Of a stretch of 64,000 nucleotides of DNA, positions 32,043 to 39,551 are shown one piece after another; the first letter of the stretch is position 1; each line of letters starts with the position of its first letter. The stretch covers positions 124,001 through 188,000 of the forward strand of contig NZ_JAMZDZ010000001.1 in the NCBI RefSeq assembly GCF_024172085.1. Reading direction: 5' to 3'. The translations under genes and the position numbers were made by a program. The DNA comes from Hamadaea flava. GTDB lineage: Bacteria > Actinomycetota > Actinomycetes > Mycobacteriales > Micromonosporaceae. The notes under the pieces are model-generated. The model was not told the origin of the DNA, ran no database searches, and saw nothing but the letters and a program-made list of their open reading frames with translations.

Positions 32043-32852
32043 ATGGTGGGTTCGGTCGCGCAGTTGTGGCGTTATCCGGTGAAGTCGATGCTGGGCGAAC
32101 AGGTCGCCGAGGCCGACGTGACCGAGCGCGGCATGCTGGGGGACCGGCGCTGGGCGGTCCTCGACGAGGAGACGGGGAAGATCGCGAGCGCCAAGACCCC
32201 GCGGCTGTGGCGGGCACTGCTCAGCTGCCGGGCGACCGCCGGGCCGGACGGAGCGGTCGTCCTCGGCCCGGACGGGAGGGCGCTGGCCGACGACGGGCTC
32301 ACCGAACTACTCGGCCGGCCGGTCACGCTGGCCGACACGCCGCCGCCCGGGGCGTCGCTTGATCGGTCCAAGCCGGATCAGGTGCTCGCGCGAGGACTCG
32401 ACGCCGATGTGGAGGCCGATGTCGTCCGGTTCGGCTCGGCCGCGCCTGAGGGCACCTTCTTCGACTTCGCGCCCCTCCACCTCATCACCACCTCGACGCT
32501 GCGCAGCGTCGCCGCGCTCAGTCCGCGTACGGCGATCGAGGTTGAACGCTATCGGCCCAATCTGGTCATCGAGACGGCGGAACCCGGCTTTCCGGAGCAC
32601 TCCTGGGTGGGCGCCGAGCTGCGGATCGGCGACGGGCTCGTGCTCCGCGTCATCGCGTCCACTCCACGGTGTGCCATTCCGACGCTCGCTCACGGCGAAT
32701 TGCCCCGCGACACGTACGCGTTGCGCGTACTCGCTGAGCACAACCGGGTGCCGGCACTGCCGGGACTGAACCCCGAACCCTGTGCCGGAGTGTATGCGCA
32801 GGTGGTGACGCCGGGCCGGGTGCGGCCGGGCGATCACGTCGCGACGGGGTGA
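32043..32852 (+). CDS. MOSC-domain protein (MOSC_N + MOSC)
   Basis: 269 residues. The N-terminal beta-barrel QLWRYPVKSMLGEQVAEADV and LGDRRWAVLDEETGKIASAK is MOSC_N; the C-terminal MOSC domain shows DFAPLHLITTSTLRSVAAL, RYRPNLVIETAEPGFPEHSW, STPRCAIPTLAHGELPRD with the conserved Cys (RC-x-I/x-P) that in relatives binds the molybdenum cofactor sulfur. This group includes YcbX/mARC-like reductases of N-hydroxylated compounds. A ferredoxin domain is absent. Divergent from the hydrolase gene. Confidence 0.92.
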   Translation: MVGSVAQLWRYPVKSMLGEQVAEADVTERGMLGDRRWAVLDEETGKIASAKTPRLWRALLSCRATAGPDGAVVLGPDGRALADDGLTELLGRPVTLADTPPPGASLDRSKPDQVLARGLDADVEADVVRFGSAAPEGTFFDFAPLHLITTSTLRSVAALSPRTAIEVERYRPNLVIETAEPGFPEHSWVGAELRIGDGLVLRVIASTPRCAIPTLAHGELPRDTYALRVLAEHNRVPALPGLNPEPCAGVYAQVVTPGRVRPGDHVATG

Positions 32853-32904
32853 AGCTCCAGGTCGGCGACGGCCGTCACCACGTCCGGGAAAGCCGGCACG
32901 TGCG

Positions 32905-33147
32905 TCATCGTTTCAGGTCGACGAGGGCGCCGGACCGCTCGACGGTGCGCGTACGCCGACGGGCGGCGCGCGGGCGAGCGAGGAGGACCAGCGCCACCAG
33001 CGGGATCACCAGCATCGACTCGGCGAGCAGCACGGTGCCGAGCGTGACGAGGGTCCAGCCCAGCGCCCGCACCAGGGCCACCGCGATGCCGATGCCGCCG
33101 GCCGTTCCGACGACGGTGCCGTACCACGCTGGCAGCTGCCGAATCAC
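32905..33147 (-). CDS. Small two-helix membrane protein
   Basis: 80 residues from GTG 33147, which follows GGGGAGGGA; an upstream GTG (33192) has no ribosome site, and the strong site decides the start. Two membrane segments: YGTVVGTAGGIGIAVALVRA and then TLVTLGTVLLAESMLVIPLV with VALVLL; the C-terminus is Arg-rich and cytoplasmic. No family recognised. Confidence 0.7.
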   Translation of the reverse strand: MIRQLPAWYGTVVGTAGGIGIAVALVRALGWTLVTLGTVLLAESMLVIPLVALVLLARPRAARRRTRTVERSGALVDLKR

Positions 33148-33247
33148 AACGTCCCTCCCCAGGTCGCGGGAAGATCCTTTCAGATCCGACACCGTGATGC
33201 CAGGGCCACTGTACGTAGTTGAGTAGTCGGTGATCCCGAAGGACCGA

Positions 33248-33778
33248 TCACGATCTGACGGGGCGAGCCGTGAGACAGACCAGCGCCGACCGATGCGTGG
33301 AGCCGTAGACCGTGGTGACGTCGAAGCGCTGTTCGGTCAGGAAACCCGCCACGCGCTCCGCGATGGCCTGCGCGCGCCCGATCGCCGGCGGCTCGTAGGT
33401 CAGGAACATCGCCCCGGACGGCTTGAGTAGCCGCCGGATGATGTCGAGGTCGCTCGCCGACGACCGGACCCAGAACAGGTTGACGTTGACCGCGAAGACT
33501 TTGTCGAACCGCCGCCTCAGCAGGTCCGCCGCGTCCAGCGGAGCCGTCTGGAACGCCGCGCGACCGGCCGCCACATGCTCGGCGTTGCGCTGCTCGGCGT
33601 ACTTCACCATGGTCAGCGACCGGTCGATCGCCGTGATCTGCCCACTGCGCAACCGGTCGCACACCAGCGACACGGCCGCCCCCCGACCGCACCCGATCTC
33701 CAGGAGCCGGTCGCCGGGGCGTACGCCCATGGTGTCCACAGTCCAGCGAACCCGTTCCGGAATAGCACCCACCGCCAT
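33248..33778 (-). CDS. SAM-dependent methyltransferase (class I, short)
   Basis: 176 residues. Motif I RLLEIGCGRGAAVSLVCDRL, ITAIDRSLTMVKYAEQRN, DKVFAVNVNLFWVRS, IIRRLLKPSGAMFLTYEP. The core fold is present but the C-terminal strand pair is short. The NVN-x-F motif where N6-methylating enzymes have NPPY is only a loose likeness. Substrate unknown. GAGGG lies directly before the ATG. Confidence 0.85.
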   Translation of the reverse strand: MAVGAIPERVRWTVDTMGVRPGDRLLEIGCGRGAAVSLVCDRLRSGQITAIDRSLTMVKYAEQRNAEHVAAGRAAFQTAPLDAADLLRRRFDKVFAVNVNLFWVRSSASDLDIIRRLLKPSGAMFLTYEPPAIGRAQAIAERVAGFLTEQRFDVTTVYGSTHRSALVCLTARPVRS

Positions 33779-33910
33779 CCCTCTGTCTTACCAAACGGAC
33801 GCTCAGGCGGTAATCGGCCCCGGCTCGCTGTGGCCCCGGACGCTTGCTTCGGCCGGCGCGAATGGTCCGGGGACCACACCGGCGCTTGTGGCTGCGCATA
33901 TGGTGGGGTG

Positions 33911-34942
33911 ATGCCGGAGCGCGTGATCCTGGTCGTCGGCTACGACGGCGCCGAGCTGCTCGACATCGCCTGCGTCACGTCCAGCCTGGACATCGCCAAC
34001 CGGATCGGCGCGAGCCCGCCGTACCGGAGCGTGCTGGCGACCCCGGGCGGGCAGCCGATCACCTGCGACTCCGGCCTGCGACTGGCCGCTCAGGCCACCC
34101 TGGAGCAGTTCCGAGGCCCCATCGACACGCTGCTGGTCAGCGGCGGCCTCGGGCACCGCGACGCGGCCGAGAACCCGGTGGTGGTCGGCCACGTACGCCG
34201 CCTCGCCGCGCTGTCCCGCCGAGTGGCCTCGGTCTGCACCGGCGCCACCGTGCTCGCCGAGGCGGGCCTGCTCACCAACAAGCGCGTCACCACCCACTGG
34301 ATGTACGCCGAGCAACTCGCCCGGAACTATCCGGAGATCATCGTCGACCCCGATCCGATCTACGTCCGCGACGGCGACGTGGCCACCTCCGGCGGCGTCA
34401 CCAGCGCGCTCGACCTGACCCTGGCGTTCGTCGAGGACGACCACGGGATGGCGCTCGCCCGCGGAGTCGCGCTCGGCGTGGTGGCGTACCTGCAACGGCC
34501 GGGCGCGCAGGCGCAGCTGAGCATGTTCCTGACCCGCCGCGACGGCGACGACCTCGTGGTACGCCGGACGACCAGCCACATCGCCGGCAACCTCGCCGAC
34601 GACCTGACGGCGGGCGCTCTCGCCAAGCTGGCGGGGGTGAGCGAACGGCACCTGTCCCGGCTGTTCCTCACCTACGTCCGGGAGACCCCGGCGCAGTATG
34701 TACGCCGCGCGCGTACCGAAGCGGCCGCGCACCTGCTCGCCTCGACCGCGATGCCGCTGCCCGCCATCGCCCGGCGCTGCGGATTCGGCAGTACGGAGAC
34801 GATGCGGCAGGCGTTCGTGACGCACTACGGGGTGCCGCCGTCGGCGTACCGCAGGAATCCTGTCGGGCCGCCCACGGAATCGGACCCTCCGGTTCCAGCG
34901 CCCGGCTACGCGGTCGTCGGTGCGGCACGATCGGGATCGTGA
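33911..34942 (+). CDS. GlxA-type transcriptional regulator (DJ-1/PfpI domain + AraC HTH)
   Basis: 343 residues. About 1-180 is a DJ-1/PfpI-like amidotransferase fold: VILVVGYDGAELLDIACVTS, IDTLLVSGGLGHRDAAENPV, and VASVCTGATVLAEAGLLTNK, where the nucleophile-elbow Cys (VCTGA) is kept. Two AraC helix-turn-helices follow at 225-320: AGALAKLAGVSERHLSRLFL, and PLPAIARRCGFGSTETMRQA with YGVPPSAYR. It is co-translated with a membrane protein gene by a GTGA overlap. Ligand unknown; relatives respond to nitrogenous compounds or amines. Confidence 0.93.
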   Translation: MPERVILVVGYDGAELLDIACVTSSLDIANRIGASPPYRSVLATPGGQPITCDSGLRLAAQATLEQFRGPIDTLLVSGGLGHRDAAENPVVVGHVRRLAALSRRVASVCTGATVLAEAGLLTNKRVTTHWMYAEQLARNYPEIIVDPDPIYVRDGDVATSGGVTSALDLTLAFVEDDHGMALARGVALGVVAYLQRPGAQAQLSMFLTRRDGDDLVVRRTTSHIAGNLADDLTAGALAKLAGVSERHLSRLFLTYVRETPAQYVRRARTEAAAHLLASTAMPLPAIARRCGFGSTETMRQAFVTHYGVPPSAYRRNPVGPPTESDPPVPAPGYAVVGAARSGS

Positions 34943-35502
34943 CTCGCATCCTGGATCGCTGGCCCTCGGCGCTCGGCCTGGTCTCCATCGCCGGCGCGGT
35001 GGCCGTCCTCGTCCTCAGCTCCCGCGACGAGCTGCCGTTCGGCCCGGCCGACCTGTTCGGCCCGGCCATCGCCACGATGGCGGGGATCTACCTGATGGCG
35101 TACGCCCTCGGCAAGCCGTGGACGGCCTGGCTCGCCTTCGTGGTGCTGAGCGTCGCGGTCAGCGTCTTTCACGTCCTCTACCTGCGTACGGGTGCGCCGA
35201 ACCCGGCCGTCGGGATGGCCGCTGTCCTCGTCGTGCTGTGGATCTGGGTGGTGGCCGCCGGGCGACGGCTCTCGCTACAGACCGCGGGCATGGTCTTCTT
35301 CGGTACGCTCAGCCTGCTCTGCGCCGCGGTGGAACCGCCGCTGGCGGTGGCCTTCGCCGGACTCGGCTTCCTGTTCCACGGGGCTTGGGACGCGTACCAC
35401 TTCAAGGTGGACCGTGTGGTGAACCGGCCGTGGTCCGAATACTGCGGGGTGGTGGACCTGGGGGTCGGGGTCGCGTTGCTGGTGACCGCCGCCAATGGGT
35501 GA
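34939..35502 (+). CDS. Hypothetical integral membrane protein
   Basis: 187 residues from GTG 34939, overlapping the regulator stop. Five to six membrane helices (ALGLVSIAGAVAVLVLSS, PAIATMAGIYLMAYALG, WLAFVVLSVAVSVFHVLYL, AAVLVVLWIWVVAA, LSLLCAAVEPPLAVAFAGLG). Conserved-looking polar loop WDAYHFKVDRVVNRPWSEYC near the end suggests a functional site with His/Asp. I do not recognise the family. Confidence 0.8.
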   Translation: MTRILDRWPSALGLVSIAGAVAVLVLSSRDELPFGPADLFGPAIATMAGIYLMAYALGKPWTAWLAFVVLSVAVSVFHVLYLRTGAPNPAVGMAAVLVVLWIWVVAAGRRLSLQTAGMVFFGTLSLLCAAVEPPLAVAFAGLGFLFHGAWDAYHFKVDRVVNRPWSEYCGVVDLGVGVALLVTAANG

Positions 35503-35574
35503 CGCCCCGCGCGTTCGCCCCGGGCGTTCGCCCCGCGTTGCCGCCCCCTGGCGCATGGGTGACCCTCGATCGCC

Positions 35575-35621
35575 GGAACGCTGTGCACCTGACACGAGCC
35601 GGGTCAGGTGCACAGCGTTCC
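35575..35621. terminator. Perfect 19-bp inverted repeat, bidirectional terminator
   Basis: Arms 35575-35593 and 35603-35621 (GGAACGCTGTGCACCTGAC and its exact complement) with a 9-nt loop. A second, smaller stem CGGGGG-A-CCCCCG follows at 35628-35640. They lie between the convergent membrane protein gene and the glycoside hydrolase gene, marking the left edge of the carbohydrate cluster. The preceding 60 nt contain a doubled GCGTTCGCCCCG. Confidence 0.85.
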
Positions 35622-35658
35622 AGTAGTCGGGGGACCCCCGTGCCAAAAAGCGGGGGCG

Positions 35659-37752
35659 TCAGGCAGCGAGGGTCACGAGCGTCCCGGGGGAGGGGACGAC
35701 CACCTCGACGGTCCGGTCGTCGCCGACCGAGACGGTCAACGTGGGCGACGAGCCGACCTGAACCCGAACGGTGTCGCCGGCCGACGACGGGACCCCGAGC
35801 CGCAGCGGGCCGTCCGATGACACCACCGCAGACACGAGGCCGGAGCTACGCGAGTAGTCCGACACCACCGTGGCGGGCGACGCGTCGACCAAGACAAGCG
35901 AGTCCAGCGCCACGCGCAGCCGGTCGTCGGCGTACAGGCTGAGTCGGCCTTCGCGCAGGTTGAGGTTGGTCAGCGTCGCCGCGCGCCCGGGGTGGGCGAA
36001 GCGCCAGCCGCCGGGCCGGGCGTCGGCCATCTGCTGCATCGCCAGGTACGCCAGCAGGTTGCCCCAGCTGAGCAGGAAGTCCGACCGCGCCTCGAACGGG
36101 TGGATGTCCTCGTCCGGGCTGGAGAAGTAGTTCTCGTGGACGTGGCTGTGCTCCTCCCATTCCACGCGGAACATGCCGAGCAGTTCGTCGGTGATCCGCG
36201 CGACCTGCTCGTAGAGCCCGTAGCGGCGTAGCCCCTCGACGGTGAGGAAGGCGACCGGCCCCCAGACGCGCCCGCGCATGTAGTGCCGGTTGTAGCCGGG
36301 GTCGCTGCGCGAGACGCTGGGCAGCGGCGGCGATCCGCCGAGCAGCTCCGGCGTGAGCAGGGTCTCGACCGAGCGCCGCGCCCGTTCCGGGGTGGACGCC
36401 CCGGCCAGCAGCGGGTACAGCATGCTCGGCGCGAGGTGGATGTCGAACGAGCCGTCGGCACGCAGGTTCCGGTAGTGGCCGGCGTCCTCGTCCCAGAACC
36501 GCTCTTCCAGGGCCGTCCGGGTGACCGCCAGCTCGTCGAGCAGCCGGGTCGCGTCCTCCGTGCGGCCGAGCCGCGACGCGATAGCGGCCAGCGCCTCCCC
36601 GTCAGCGGCGTGCAACGCGTTGAGCGCCACGTCGGTCAGGTCCATCGTGTGCGTCTTCGGGTCGTACTGGATCTCGTCGAACATGGGGGAGTCGTCCATG
36701 CCCGACTCGCGGCGCGTACTGTCCACGGTGGCCGACTTAGGGTCGTTCGTCGGGTCAGAACCCCAGGTGAGCAGGCCCAGCGGACCAACCCGATCCTGGG
36801 TCCACCAGTCGTGCCAGCCGAGCAGCCGGTCGTACGCGTCGCTGAGCAGGGTGGCGTCGCGGGTCTCGTCGGACAACCCGGTGCTCAGATACGACTTGAA
36901 CACCGTGTACGCCCCGACCGGCGGCTGCGATCGGTCGTCGGTACGCCCGCGCTCGTCGGAGACGCGGTTGGGCACCATGCCGCGGTCGGTGGCCTGCTCC
37001 AGCATCTGGTCGTAGATGCCCCGGGCATAGTCGTGATCGATCCACGTCGCGGTGAGTCCACAGAAGAACGTGTCCCAGCCGTGCAGCGCCCAGGTGCCGT
37101 AGAACCCGCGGCGGCCGGCATGCACGAAGTCCCGCGAGGTCGGCGTGATCACCCGGGCCAGGTCGGTCCGGATCACGGTGTTCCAGGTGAGCGCGCGCTG
37201 GTAGCCCTCGGCCGACCGGCCCAGCCAGCCGGAGCTGCCGATCGCCCGGGACTCGGCGGCGGTCCGGGCCGCGTCGAAGTCCACCTCGGGGACCGCCACG
37301 CCGACCGGCGCCCAGGTGAACGTCCCGCCCGCGCCCGGCAGCGTGACGACGCCGTCGCCGAGCTCCGAGCCCTCCGGCAGCGTCGGCTGCCACCGAGCGA
37401 GGTCGACCGGCTTCGCCTCGGGCAGCTTGTCCACGATGAGCCGCACCCGGGTGCCGTCGGGCGTACCGGGGAGCAGCTCGGCCAGTCCGGCCAGGACGTT
37501 CGCCGCCGGGTTGGTGAAGACCAGTCGTAGCAGCGCTTCCCCGGCCCGGACGGTGACCTCGGCGTACTCGCCGTCGACGGTGTGGTGCCCCAGCCGCTCC
37601 AGGCCCTCACGCCAGGTGAAACCGTCGGTCACGGTGCCGTCGGGCGACACGATCGCGGCGCGGACGCGCAGGCCGGACGGCAGATGCGCGGCAGCTGTGT
37701 GGTACTGCGTGTCCCAGGTGTTCCAGTCTTGGGGGACGGGATGTTGCGTCAT
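35659..37752 (-). CDS. Glycoside hydrolase of the GH63/MGH1-like (alpha/alpha)6-barrel group
   Basis: 697 residues from ATG 37752 with GGAGA upstream. After an N-terminal beta domain (TDGFTWREGLERLGHHTVDG), the barrel shows FYGTWALHGWDTFFCGLTAT (the WDTFF motif of GH63/trehalase-like enzymes), GMVPNRVSDERGRTDDRSQP, LLTWGSDPTNDPKSATVDST, DIHLAPSMLYPLLAG, NRHYMRGRVWGPVAFLTVEG and EWEEHSHVHENYFSSPDED. Catalytic acids probably lie in the WD and HEN motifs. No signal peptide: it works inside the cell on imported oligosaccharides. Its start overlaps the stop of the GH127 gene by 4 nt, placing it last in a four-gene operon. Confidence 0.88.
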   Translation of the reverse strand: MTQHPVPQDWNTWDTQYHTAAAHLPSGLRVRAAIVSPDGTVTDGFTWREGLERLGHHTVDGEYAEVTVRAGEALLRLVFTNPAANVLAGLAELLPGTPDGTRVRLIVDKLPEAKPVDLARWQPTLPEGSELGDGVVTLPGAGGTFTWAPVGVAVPEVDFDAARTAAESRAIGSSGWLGRSAEGYQRALTWNTVIRTDLARVITPTSRDFVHAGRRGFYGTWALHGWDTFFCGLTATWIDHDYARGIYDQMLEQATDRGMVPNRVSDERGRTDDRSQPPVGAYTVFKSYLSTGLSDETRDATLLSDAYDRLLGWHDWWTQDRVGPLGLLTWGSDPTNDPKSATVDSTRRESGMDDSPMFDEIQYDPKTHTMDLTDVALNALHAADGEALAAIASRLGRTEDATRLLDELAVTRTALEERFWDEDAGHYRNLRADGSFDIHLAPSMLYPLLAGASTPERARRSVETLLTPELLGGSPPLPSVSRSDPGYNRHYMRGRVWGPVAFLTVEGLRRYGLYEQVARITDELLGMFRVEWEEHSHVHENYFSSPDEDIHPFEARSDFLLSWGNLLAYLAMQQMADARPGGWRFAHPGRAATLTNLNLREGRLSLYADDRLRVALDSLVLVDASPATVVSDYSRSSGLVSAVVSSDGPLRLGVPSSAGDTVRVQVGSSPTLTVSVGDDRTVEVVVPSPGTLVTLAA

Positions 37753-39551
37753 CGGTGGTTCTCCAGGGTCGGTAGCCAGATCCGCATCGCGTGCGGGCCG
37801 CGATTGGCCCACGCGTAATACGGGATGAGCGTCAGGTCCGCGCTGCGCAGCACGGTCACGCCGCTGAGCAGGTCGGGCCGGGGTTCGGGATGGATCGGCG
37901 CGGCCGGATCGAGCCGCAGGTCCTCGATGACCGCGTCCGGGTGCTCCGGCTGCTCCACCGCGTACACGAGCGGTCCGCGGGCCACCGCGACGCAGCCTCG
38001 TGTCGCGTCCACCCGCTGGTCGGCGACGATCAGGCGCGGCGTCAGGTCCAGCTCCAGCACCACCTGGTCGCCCGGCCGGAACACGCGCGAGGTCCGCGCG
38101 TACCCACCCGCCGCGACGCGCTCACCGTCCACAGTGGCTTCACTCCACTGTGGTACGCGTAAAGCGAGTTCGACGGGGTGCGCCGGAGCCTCCCGGACGG
38201 TCACGACGACTCGGCCGTCCCAGGGGTACGCGGTCCGCACGTCGACCGCGAAGTCCCCCGATCGCAGGGCGCCTTCGGCGTACTGGTGGATCTGGAGCTG
38301 GTCCAGCGAACCGGTCGCGACGTACGCGGGCAGGCTCGCCAGCGTACGCATGATGTTGGGCGGGCAGCACGCGCAGTTGAACCAGGGCCGCCGCCCGTTG
38401 GACGGGGAGCGCTGGACGTCCGGTCGTGCCCCGGTACGCCGGTGCAACGTGTTGACGTAGAAGTACTCCGCCTCGGTCAGCGACACTGCCGGCAGCACGG
38501 CGTTGTAGAGGATGCGTTCCATCTGATCGGCGTACTTCGCCTCGCCGGTGGCCAGCAGCAGCCGCCAGGCCCACTGGAGCATGCCGATCGCCGCACACGT
38601 CTCGGCGTACGCCCGGTCGGGCGGCAGTTCGTAGTCGTCGCCGAACGCCTCACCGTCCCATCGGGACCCGACGCCGCCGGTGACATGCTGTTTCCGGGCG
38701 GCCGTCGCGTCGAACAACCGGCGTACGGCGTCGAACAGCTCGGCGTCGCCGGTCTCGATCGCGACGTCGGTCGCGCCGAGCGCGAAGTACACCGCCCGGA
38801 CGGCGTGACCCTCCAGATTGGCCGCCTCCCGGATCGGCACCCGGTCGGCATAGTGCGCGGGGTCGGCGTAGTGCGACGGGTCGAAGCCGGGCTTGGTGGC
38901 CCGGCCGTGCCCGCGCGCGTCGATGAAGTACGCCGCCAGGTCGAGATACCGCCGTTCGTCGGTCTCCCGGTACAGCTCGACCAGGCCGGTCTCCACGCCG
39001 GGATGCCCCTCCAGTTCGCCGCGCTCGCCGGGGCCGAACGTGTCGGCGAGGTGGTCGGCGAAGCGTACGGCGACGTCGAGCAGCGTGTTGTCGCCAGTTG
39101 CTCGGGCCGCCGCGACCGCGGCCTGGAACAGGTGCCCCGCGTTGTACAGCTCGTGGCTCATCCAGAGCTGGGTGTAGCGCGGTTCACCCCGCAGCCGCAG
39201 GACGGAGTTGAGGTAGCCGTCGCCGTCTTGGGCCGCCGCCACCGTCGCGGTCAGCTCGCTCAGGTGGCCCCGCAGCTCCGGGTCGGGGCTGCGGGCGTAC
39301 TCCCAGGCGGCGGCCTCCATCCACTTGAAGACGTCGGAGTCCCAGAAGACCGCGCCGCGCGCCGCACCGGCCTGTTCGCCGGCGGCGACCCGGAGGTTGC
39401 CGATGTTGCCCGCCTCGACCAGGCGCTGCCGGCCGACCGGGATCGCCGCCTGGTTGGCAGCGATCCGGTCGGCCCAGAACCCGCCGGTGATCCGGCTGTC
39501 CGGCAGGCCCAAGGGGTGCAACGCGACCCCCGACCTCGGAGCTGTGATCAC
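37749..39551 (-). CDS. GH127-family glycoside hydrolase (beta-L-arabinofuranosidase type, DUF1680)
   Basis: 600 residues from GTG 39551, overlapping the upstream stop. Motifs: GVFWDSDVFKWMEAA-like AVFWDSDVFKWMEAAAWEYA, QDGDGYLNSVL, GHLFQAAVAAARATGDNTLL, HVTGGVGSRWDGEAFGDDYE. The zinc-bound cysteine site of GH127 is complete: E317 and C319 (AETCA), C395 and C396 (FNCACCPPNIM); in the Bifidobacterium enzyme the equivalent residues hold Zn and the second Cys is the nucleophile. C-terminal beta domains follow. No signal peptide. Known members release beta-L-arabinofuranose; some act on other furanosides or rhamnogalacturonan side chains. Confidence 0.92.
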   Translation of the reverse strand: MITAPRSGVALHPLGLPDSRITGGFWADRIAANQAAIPVGRQRLVEAGNIGNLRVAAGEQAGAARGAVFWDSDVFKWMEAAAWEYARSPDPELRGHLSELTATVAAAQDGDGYLNSVLRLRGEPRYTQLWMSHELYNAGHLFQAAVAAARATGDNTLLDVAVRFADHLADTFGPGERGELEGHPGVETGLVELYRETDERRYLDLAAYFIDARGHGRATKPGFDPSHYADPAHYADRVPIREAANLEGHAVRAVYFALGATDVAIETGDAELFDAVRRLFDATAARKQHVTGGVGSRWDGEAFGDDYELPPDRAYAETCAAIGMLQWAWRLLLATGEAKYADQMERILYNAVLPAVSLTEAEYFYVNTLHRRTGARPDVQRSPSNGRRPWFNCACCPPNIMRTLASLPAYVATGSLDQLQIHQYAEGALRSGDFAVDVRTAYPWDGRVVVTVREAPAHPVELALRVPQWSEATVDGERVAAGGYARTSRVFRPGDQVVLELDLTPRLIVADQRVDATRGCVAVARGPLVYAVEQPEHPDAVIEDLRLDPAAPIHPEPRPDLLSGVTVLRSADLTLIPYYAWANRGPHAMRIWLPTLENHR